64,000 nucleotides of DNA from NCBI GenBank assembly GCA_014529385.2, contig CM043968.1, forward strand, positions 5,184,501 through 5,248,500, written 5' to 3'. Source of the stretch: Adiantum capillus-veneris (lineage: Eukaryota; Streptophyta; Polypodiopsida; Polypodiales; Pteridaceae). A program made the translations under genes and the position numbers. Each line of letters begins with the position of its first letter. Position 1 is the first letter of the stretch. This document shows, piece by piece, positions 56,890-64,000 of the stretch. Below the pieces are notes generated by a model. It searched no databases. It was not told the origin of the DNA and saw only the letters and a program-made list of their open reading frames with translations.

Positions 56890-58260
56890 GCTTACCTGCA
56901 AGGAGTCCAAATCTTCTTTAAGCCGCCCCAAATCAGTAGTGGCACTTGCCTTGGAAAACATCTTGGTGATAGCTGTGACCTCTACCTCTTTGCGGTCTAC
57001 CTCTCGTGGATCTCAATCGAGTGAGGTCTTGAGAACCTCCAGCTCCTTGTTTAGCTGGTCCAATTCTCTATAGAAGTCAATGTAATAAAAAAAATGCCCT
57101 TCATTTCTAAGACACACGTCCCTCTTTTCCTGCATCTGCACTTTCACCTCGTCCAACAACCTTTTTTGCTCATTCTCCCTGCCACTAAGTCCCTCCGCCA
57201 TGCTAAGAACCAACTCAATATACATTGGCGTCTCTACTGCCTGAAATGGCTACATCTTGCTTGTTGACATTGTCGGTATTGATGACAGGCACCGTCATAG
57301 ATAGATGCTTCTATTTGAATGACACATGTCAAGCCATAATCGGTGTGGAACTTGTTGATCTTTCGCTCCAAACCCCCTTTTTGCATCTTGCAATTTTTCA
57401 AGGACATTGCCACCAAACTTTGCCCATGCAATCCGATGTCCAATCGAATCACTCGCCACTGTTGGACACCTCTCATACACAAAACCCCGTGAAAATTTTT
57501 CTCCCTAGATGGGGTTTCTTGATATACCTTCTGGTACAAAAGCTGGCACTCGTCATCGAACCTCATCCCTCACATGGTTGAGAAATAGCTTTGTGCTTTT
57601 CTTGTGCAGGCACTTGAAGCGCTCAGCCACTTCTCATCGGGGATATCTTTATCTGTGAGATATTTAGGCAGCTTCCCCTCTAGACTGAGCCCATACTCCT
57701 CATGCAGTTCCTCGGCCAAGAAGTAAAATCTTGATAGCCACGGGTACTCCAATGCTGCAAGCACCAGAAAACAGAGATTTTTGAAAGCCCTTTAACACTA
57801 AAGCAATGGGAAAAAAAATTCAAAACATACACATGCATACCTTTTGATGACTTTGTTGACAACTTTGAGTTGGATGCAACGCATCCCAAAGTGCCAAGCA
57901 CAGCCTTTACCTCCACTTTTGATGGGCTGCTTCGCGTCGCTTGCTCATTGGGTGGAGGGATTTAATCTTGAGATTCAAGTTTAGACATTGTACCCTTCTC
58001 GGTCTTGTGCCTTGTTAAACCGCGTGCAGGTGACTTCATCTTGAAGCCTACAGCTTGACTGCATAGTAAAAAAGATGATCTTATGAGCATGCAAAGCTTC
58101 ATTCAAAAACAACAGGAGAAACGGAACATGTAGACATTGAAACCTCATCAGTTCAAAACAGCAGTAGGGTTTACCTTCTCGGTCCGACAAAGCAGAGTCA
58201 AGAGTGAATGAGACGAGCGTTTGAGTTTCAAATCTCAGGGAGATCACCTGGCACGCAGGA
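56890..58260 (-). pseudogene. Unrecognised minus-strand gene fragment with several exons
   Basis: Coding-looking minus-strand segments: about 57935-57838 (KVEVKAVLGTLGCVASNSKL, donor GTATGC), 57764-57570 (LEYPWLSRFYFLAEELHEEY ... DIPDEKWLSAS), 57566-57234 (FDDECQLLYQKVYQETPSRE, GLERKINKFHTDYGLTCVIQ) and 57225-56890 (GRENEQKRLLDEVKVQMQEK, a coiled coil, with one in-frame TGA near 57014, then KASATTDLGRLKEDLDSLQ). I do not recognise the family. The order of exons and their length suggest a real gene or captured fragment rather than chance frames. Confidence 0.4.
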
Positions 58261-58493
58261 AGAATCTCTCAAAAGTTGACAGCGTCCTATGACAAGTCAC
58301 ATCACGCATATTCTTGAAATGATGACTGTGCCGCCCCTCCCTACAATCAGTGGCCCCTTCCAACCACTAAGGCCATTAAAATTTTAAAATTCCCCTTTTC
58401 TTTTTTGAATTTATCACAAATTCTTTTCCAAAGTAGTCTCTTGGTGGTACCCGAAAAAGTGAAATAGTGGTACCACCAATACATGCTTAGACC

Positions 58494-58501
<8 letters not shown>

Positions 58502-58534
<33 letters not shown>
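58502..58534. repeat. (GT)n microsatellite
   Basis: About 16 GT units. Confidence 0.95.
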
Positions 58535-58536
<2 letters not shown>

Positions 58537-58684
58537 GACATGTGCTTATAGATCTATCTCAGCACGGGGCCAATGGTAAAGGGGCCCAAATGAGAGATGG
58601 TCTATCAAAGAGAAATGCTAACCAATGCAGCTTAAAAACCTTAGGGTTAGCTTCATTGAAGACCTCCAATAGTTAGTGCTAAAA

Positions 58685-58920
58685 TTCCTTTGACCTTAAG
58701 CTAGGGTTGTGCTTGAGGTGGGAACCCGGCCCAAGCTTGAGGTGCTTGTCATGGCTGATGATTGAGATGCTTGAGATGCTTGAAGTGCTTGATGCTTGAG
58801 GTGCTTGTCATGCTTGAGAAGCTAGGGCTATACTTGAGGTGGGAACCTAGCCCAAGCTTGAGGGGCTTAAGGGCCAAGCTTGTGGTGAGAACTGGGCCCA
58901 AGGTTGAGGGGCTTGAGGTG
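58685..58920. repeat. Minisatellite of CTTGAGGTG-type units
   Basis: Repeats of (G/C)CTTGAG(G/A)TG and a longer unit TGAGGTGGGAACC(C/T)(G/A)GCCCAAG at 58715, 58833 and, diverged, 58877. Confidence 0.75.
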
Positions 58921-59015
58921 TCACAAAATTTAAACCAAATCCCTACAAGGAGGGGGCGAGCCATGCAAGAAGGAGGGGTGGTTTCTGGATCACTCTCTCC
59001 CCCAAAGGGCACCCC

Positions 59016-59480
59016 TTGCACAAGAGGCAAGTAGGACACATGTCAGGCCCCTACCTAGGTACTCTCATAGTTTTCCTAAAGCCTATTGGTTGGCCTTGCA
59101 AGGGGTCCAATGATAATTTAGTGGATTTAATTAATTGTTTTAGCAAAAATCGCTTGGAGCTGATCACTACTTGTAAAGTGGATGGTAGAAGAAGAAGGTG
59201 GCATCTACTTTGGGACGTTGAATCTGTGAGCAAAAAATTATCAAGCGGCCAAGGCAAAGTGATGCCTCCACCACCTCCACTATCACGTTATAAAATGCCT
59301 CTTCTGGTCTCTAGTCTCCACAGAACTCTTAAGAGTTGTGTACCTATGATCATGTATGCAGATACCCATGATGAGTTTAATAGTGTAACTCATGATGATG
59401 ACTTCTTTTGTTTTGTAAAATGGGAAAAAACCGACATTGTATTGCGGAATCCTATACCAATTTCTAATGTAGAAACATGA
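59016..59480 (+). other. Open frame of 154 codons, function unknown, may be chance
   Basis: The frame reads through GWPCKGSNDNLVDLINCFSK, a basic KVDGRRRRWHLLWD and an acidic HDEFNSVTHDDDFFCFVKW. No family is recognised and the start codon lies in a minisatellite flank. Listed only because it is the longest frame between 58.3 and 60 kb. Confidence 0.2.
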
Positions 59481-59629
59481 ATTGCTATTCAATCGACCAT
59501 TTTGTTGTGTGCCTTGCAAGATGTCTTTTTATAAGTTGATTTAAAATTGTTTTAAGAGTTTTTCTTAAGGCTTTTGTAGAAGAGAAAAATCAGCGGTTAG
59601 TGGGAAGAAGTGCAAGCTATACCACTTGT

Positions 59630-60360
59630 GAACTGTGAACCACATGCAAGTGGTTGAAAACCATTTGCATTATGTAAACTGGTAGCCACTAGCAAGTGGT
59701 TAAGAACCACTTGAAAGAGGTTCTGAACCACTTGCAAAGACCTTCTGCACCACTTGCTAGGTCTTGTATTCCACTTGCAAGCACTTTGAAACTGGTTTTG
59801 AACCACTTGCTAGTGGTTAAGATAGCACTTACCAGTGGTTCTAAACCTTTTGCTAGTGGTTAAGATAGCACATGCCAGTGGTTTTGAACCACTTGCTAGT
59901 GGTTCATAACCACTTACAACGATTAAGATAGCCTTTTGCCAATGGTTAAGATAGCACTTTCTAGTGGTTCAGAACCACTTGTTAGTGGTTTAGATAGCAC
60001 TTGCGGGGGGTTCTAAACCACTTGCCAGTGATTCAAAACCACTTGCCAGTGATTCAAAACCACTTGCCAGTGGTTAAGATAGCACTTGTTAGTGGTCAAA
60101 ACCAATTGCTAGTGGTTAAGATAGCACTTGATATAGTGGTTTAGAACCACTTGCTAGTGGTTTAAATAGCACTTGCAGGTGGTCTATGAGATTGAAACTA
60201 CATATACAAGCAAGTTGCTCTAAAGCACTTGCAAAGGCCTTCTAGATCACTTGCTAGGTCTTCTCCTCCACTTGCAAGTGCTTTGAAAGTGGTTTGGAAA
60301 AGGTTCTGAACCACTTGCTAGTGGTTTAGATAGCACTTGTAGGTGGTCAATGATATCAAA
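59630..60360. repeat. Array of near-palindromic AACCACTTGCTAGTGGTT units
   Basis: More than 20 occurrences of CCACTTGC(T/C)AGTGG or half units, alternating with TTAAGATAGCACTTG. Arms AACCACT and AGTGGTT are self-complementary, so single strands would form strings of hairpins. Two longer segments also recur (CCTTCTxxxxCACTTGCTAGGTCTT at 59740 and 60238). Confidence 0.85.
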
Positions 60361-60589
60361 ACTATGTATATAAAGGTGTCTTGACAACCTTTGGGTGCCT
60401 TAAAGGGCCATGTATTTTTGAAAAATCTGGTTGAAGGTAGTTTTAAAGCACTTATAATTGAATGGCAAGTTGTAAGCTACATGTACTCGAAAGAATAAAA
60501 AAGTGTCAGAAACGCTTCAGCTTTTGGATGAGGAACATAAGTTTTTGTGAGGAACAGATACAAGAAAGCGGTACCCAATTATACTTCAT

Positions 60590-60900
60590 GAGGTTAATGT
60601 GCTCTAAATAGGCTTGGTATCAGAGGGCATGTTGTAGATGTGCTCGTACACGATATCACTCAAAGTGTAGACATTAGGCTCATTTCTCTCAGGATACAAG
60701 GGGAACATAAGGCATCAAACTAGGTGCCAGTACATGGAAGCAGGATGCCTATCATCTAATAACACATATCGATTGGAGTGTCCCTTGACTTTATCGTAAA
60801 AGTTCTTCTCAACATAGTAGGAGTTTTTCTTTATATGATTGTGCCACGCATCCTTCTGAGTCGCGGTTGTGGGACAGGTGTCTAACCTCACTATCCTATC
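60590..60900 (-). pseudogene. Unknown coding fragment, inside and beyond duplication copy 1
   Basis: The minus strand has a frame with protein-like composition: RLDTCPTTATQKDAWHNHIK, KNSYYVEKNFYDKVKGHSNR, YVLLDDRHPASMYWHLV, a TGA, then PLYPERNEPNVYTLSDIVYE. Its first part recurs in duplication copy 2 (61550-61411). Family unknown. Confidence 0.35.
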
Positions 60901-62080
60901 TTATTGCAGTATTAGCGAGAACCACAATTAAATTGTCAATCCATGGGATGAAGCTGACTCAACTAGTGCATAGAAGCTACAAGAGGGTGTCAATCTCTCA
61001 AAAAACAACTAACAACTCGCATCTAACTCATGCTACACTCAAGTGACAGAAATCACTAAAAGCCAATCGATCATCGGAAAAAAAATCACATCCGTTGCAG
61101 CATCAAATGAAATCCAAACGTAATGAAACTTCCAGGAAATGTTTATAAGACCTAAGCACACATGCTTATGGTCTTAAATCCCACTTTAGGTCAAGTGCAA
61201 AAATCGCGATTATTAACAACAATGGATTTTTGACCTAGTCGTTTTCGACCCAGAATGCATCTAAGTGCTTAGCAATGATGCCCCAATACCCCGCCTATGC
61301 TTAGTTTTTGATTTGAAAGTGTAAATGCCTAGTTATGATGAAATTAGGCCGCCAGTCAGTGACACCAAAAGCTGCGAATTACTGTGAAGTGCTTACGTTA
61401 ATGCAAGTACATGGAAGCAGGATGCCTATCATCTAATAACACATATCGATTGGAGTGTCCCTTGACTTTATCGTAAAAGTTCTTCTCAACATAGTAGGAG
61501 TTTTTCTTTATCTGATTGTGCCACGCATCCTTCTGAGTCGCAGTTGTGGGACAGGTGTCTAACCTCACTATCCTATCTTATTGCAGTATTAGCGAGAATC
61601 ACGATTAAATTGTCAATCCATGGGATGAAGCTGATGTGACTAGTGAATAGAGGATACAAGAGGGTGTCAATCTCTTGGAAAACAACTAAAACTCGCATCT
61701 AACTCATGCTACACTCAAGTGACAAAAATCACTAAAAGCCAATCACTCATCGCAAACAAATCACATCCGTTGCAGCATCAAATGACATCCAAACGTAACG
61801 TAACTTCTAGGACATGTTTATAAGACCTAAGCACACATGCTTATGGTCGCAAATCGAACTTTAGGTCAAAGTGCCAAAATCGCAACTATTAACAGCAGTG
61901 GATTTTTGACCTAATCGTTTTCGACCCAGAATGCATCTAAGTGCTTAGCAATGATGCCCCAATACCCCGCCTATGCTTAGTTTTTGATTTGAAAGTGTAA
62001 ATGCCTAGTTATGATGAAATTAGGCCGCCAGTCAGTGACACCAAAAGCTGCGAATTACTGTGAAGTGCTTACGTCAATGC
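60730..62080. repeat. Tandem duplication of about 676 bp
   Basis: 60730-61405 and 61406-62080 match throughout (few percent differences), e.g. GATTGGAGTGTCCCTTGACT, CAGTATTAGCGAGAA, AAGACCTAAGCACACATGCT, CAATGATGCCCCAATACCCC. Right end of copy 2 meets an LTR-like sequence. Confidence 0.9.
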
Positions 62081-62473
62081 GTAGAGCTCTTACCTGCGGT
62101 TGCAATGCAACAAACGCGACTGCAATGTGACAATCGGGGAGGGAGTAGTAAGTGCAAGAAGGAGAGAAGTGAGCGCTGTTAGCTCACGCTGTGTATTTCA
62201 TTATCCAAAAACTTTTTAATAACTTACAAAAATTGGCTTTTATACCTTAGCCAAGGTTTTTGGTGATCAAAACTAATAATCTGGGAGTTCAACCAAAGAT
62301 GGGTAATGACAGGTTGATACAATCTGGAAGCTTGTAGCCCTGGCTCATCAAATACAAGGTTTATCCAAAAATTAGGAGTTACAATATTTTCGATTTATCA
62401 AAATAATAAGTGTTTTTACAATAAGAACTCCGAAAAATATATCCGTGGTATCTGTGTTAGCTTGCTGCTAACA
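62081..62473 (-). mobile_element. 3' LTR of a second extra-ORF gypsy element (minus strand)
   Basis: On the minus strand GGCAAGGAGGGGAGGAA (62490-62474) is a strong polypurine tract followed by TGTTAGCAGC at 62473, the LTR start. A TATA box GGTATAAAAGCC lies at 62247-62236. The outer end is not certain; the tandem duplication stops at about 62080. Confidence 0.6.
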
Positions 62474-62490
62474 TTCCTCCCCTCCTTGCC

Positions 62491-63466
62491 TGTGTCGTTC
62501 CTTGACACAGCTTTATGGGTTGAAGTAGTCTTCGGGTTGGCAGCTGCTGGCGAGGCGATCTTTAAGCGCTATTAGAGCCTTTTGATATATGATTTTCCGT
62601 TCCTTATATGGTACTTGCAAGAACTGCATAGTTACTCAGTTTTTCAGCTCCACTGCTGAGTAGCCTACAAACCTTGAGGTCAGGTTGCTGATCATTGGTG
62701 CAAATATCTTTGTTTGCCAAGTGAAGAATCCCATGTAGAACGCTTCCTCGAATGCCAACTCTACTGCGGACTGTCTCCATGTTAGCAAATGATACTGAGG
62801 GGATTTATATCTGAGGTTTCTCCAAAGTGCCTGCATCTTCTTGCGTTTCTATCCTTCCCTCTCAGTAGCTGGTTGACTCGTTTGAGTTCAGCTATCTCCT
62901 TCAGTAGCTCGTCTCTCTTTGGACCCGCATCAGGGCCAGGTCTCTGCACTGAGACTGCTCTAATTTCAGCTCCGGCTCGAGGTCTTTATTTTTCTTTTCT
63001 GACGTTTTGTAGACCTTGTCTATTCCCTTGATTGAGGTGAGGCTGGATTTTCTCGTATTTGCCGCAAGAATATTGCCTGATCATTGATTCTTTGTTCTGA
63101 GTACTGTAGAGAAGCATTGGCTTCATCTAATTGTACTTGGATCTTTTGAGCTGATAGGGTTGTAGATAGAAGTTCATTTGTAACTTTCGTCAGCTGATCA
63201 GCCTTCGCTTTGCATGCATCTTACAGTTTTGCGAGCAACTCACCTAGTTCCTCCATGTCTTTTTGTTGCTTATCTTGTGCGAGCTGATGTTATACAACTT
63301 CTGCTCTTAACTCCTGCACTTGCCTTTGTAGATTAGTGATGACATTGAGTCTATCTTCCAGCTCCCCTTGGAGTGTGTCAATCGCCTTCTCTAACTCTTT
63401 GGCCCGTGTGCTACGGCCAAGTGCTGCTAAGCAAAGCCTGTCTATCATGCTCTTCATTTCCTCCCG
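62491..63466 (-). pseudogene. C-terminal coiled-coil part of the extra ORF, with stops
   Basis: Continues the frame of the next feature through a TGA (63455) and two TAA codons into LEKAIDTLQGELEDRLNVIT, QVQELRAEVV, KQQKDMEELGELLAKL and VQLDEANASLQYSEQRINDQ, a long coiled coil. The three stops sit where CGA or CAA codons would be expected. From about 63060 downward the frame is lost. Confidence 0.5.
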
Positions 63467-64000
63467 TCATGCTCTTTTTTCTTCATTATCCAAGATCTCA
63501 CTGCTCTGCCGTTCTGGCGAGCTCTCAGCCGATTCTTCATCAGATTTGTAGGATCTCTTAGCCGATATTGTAGCTCGAGGAGATAGTTGAGTTGACACTA
63601 TCCAAGTGTTTTGATCTGGGGTAGGTGGTAGGTTGTCAGCCATGCCGATGGCATGGTATGCAATCCTTGTCAACACCTCTTGTGCACCCAGGTATGTGAT
63701 CTTTCCTTCTTTCTTTATTCCTTTCAAAGTGGTCAAAACATATTGAGCATGGTCAATCGGTTGCCTGGTTGTTGACTTGAGGACTTGCATGAAGGTGGTG
63801 GCAACCACATGGTTTGGTGTTGTATACCTTGGTGGCCTCTTAGCAAGGAAATGGAAATGTTGGTGGTATAACCTGGCTGGCTCTTCAACCTGTTTGTGAA
63901 TAAGGTCTGCAAAGGTGGCCGCAACGGTATCTTTTGTGAAAGTTCTGGCCGTCTTCCTATCCCTTGCCCTCATTGTCATTCCTTCTGTGGGCAGTATGAG
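63467..64000 (-). CDS. Extra ORF of a Tat-like retroelement, 5' part cut by window edge
   Basis: Open from the window edge (LILPTEGMTMRARDRKTART) for 178 codons: FADLIHKQVEEPARLYHQHF, TTPNHVVATTFMQVLKSTTR, then KITYLGAQEVLTRIAYHAIG and a Ser/Glu-rich linker. Position next to a polypurine tract and LTR, and the globular-then-coiled-coil plan, match the extra ORF at 40977-44691, so I infer the same role. Sequence similarity between the two is not obvious by eye. Confidence 0.45.
   Translation of the reverse strand, partial: LILPTEGMTMRARDRKTARTFTKDTVAATFADLIHKQVEEPARLYHQHFHFLAKRPPRYTTPNHVVATTFMQVLKSTTRQPIDHAQYVLTTLKGIKKEGKITYLGAQEVLTRIAYHAIGMADNLPPTPDQNTWIVSTQLSPRATISAKRSYKSDEESAESSPERQSSEILDNEEKRA

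Noticed and set aside
59016-59480. 154-codon frame as a real gene
   Set aside because: No recognised family, start in repeat DNA and no splice or promoter evidence; kept only as a low-confidence entry.

Overview
This window is nuclear DNA of a land plant. It holds one intact-looking host gene of the plant-specific CALMODULIN-BINDING PROTEIN 60 family (nine exons, 21311-24121), split by short GT-AG introns, in a sea of plant transposable elements (Ty3/gypsy, Ty1/copia-like, LINE, Helitron-like, MITE) and very many long (CT)n, (CA)n, (TA)n and (GT)n microsatellites. Nothing allows a finer placement; the CBP60 protein is rather diverged from the angiosperm sequences I know, so a non-angiosperm source is possible.

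Layout. 1-5250: tail of a gypsy integrase, LTR-like debris and a solo copia-like LTR with its primer-binding site. 5251-20344: non-coding mosaic of Helitron-like elements on the minus strand, with a degraded LINE ORF1, shuffled repeat modules, two sets of 460-550 bp tandem repeats and dozens of microsatellites. 20856-21139: a Tourist-like MITE directly upstream of the CBP60 gene. 24731-45453: a 20.7 kb Ty3/gypsy element (probably Tat lineage, with an extra ORF after integrase), bounded by LTRs and a 5 bp target duplication (TGGCA). Its gag gene is split by a nested 10 kb DNA transposon (26472-36531). 45459-46540: a relic of one gene of that same DNA transposon family. 46640-51000: a minus-strand chromodomain gypsy element that has lost protease and reverse transcriptase. 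52000-62080: satellite-like arrays, palindromes, a foldback element and an unrecognised minus-strand gene fragment. 62080-64000: 3' end of a second element with a coiled-coil extra ORF next to its LTR.

The most unusual object is the nested DNA transposon. It has 20 bp matching termini and carries, besides a five-exon DDE-like transposase gene, a minus-strand gene for a histone H3-like protein (tail beginning MAHTKQTARK and a complete H3 histone fold), a divergently transcribed gene with an Ulp1/SUMO-protease-like C-terminus, and a second minus-strand gene of unknown function. The H3-like and protease genes share a CG-rich divergent promoter region built from a tandem repeat that contains a strong hairpin. 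This copy is decayed (nonsense codons, a 17 bp frameshifting duplication), but a homologous relic 9 kb away shows it belongs to a family. I know of no described plant transposon with this gene set.

All calls come from reading the sequence and from memory of protein families. No database search was possible.
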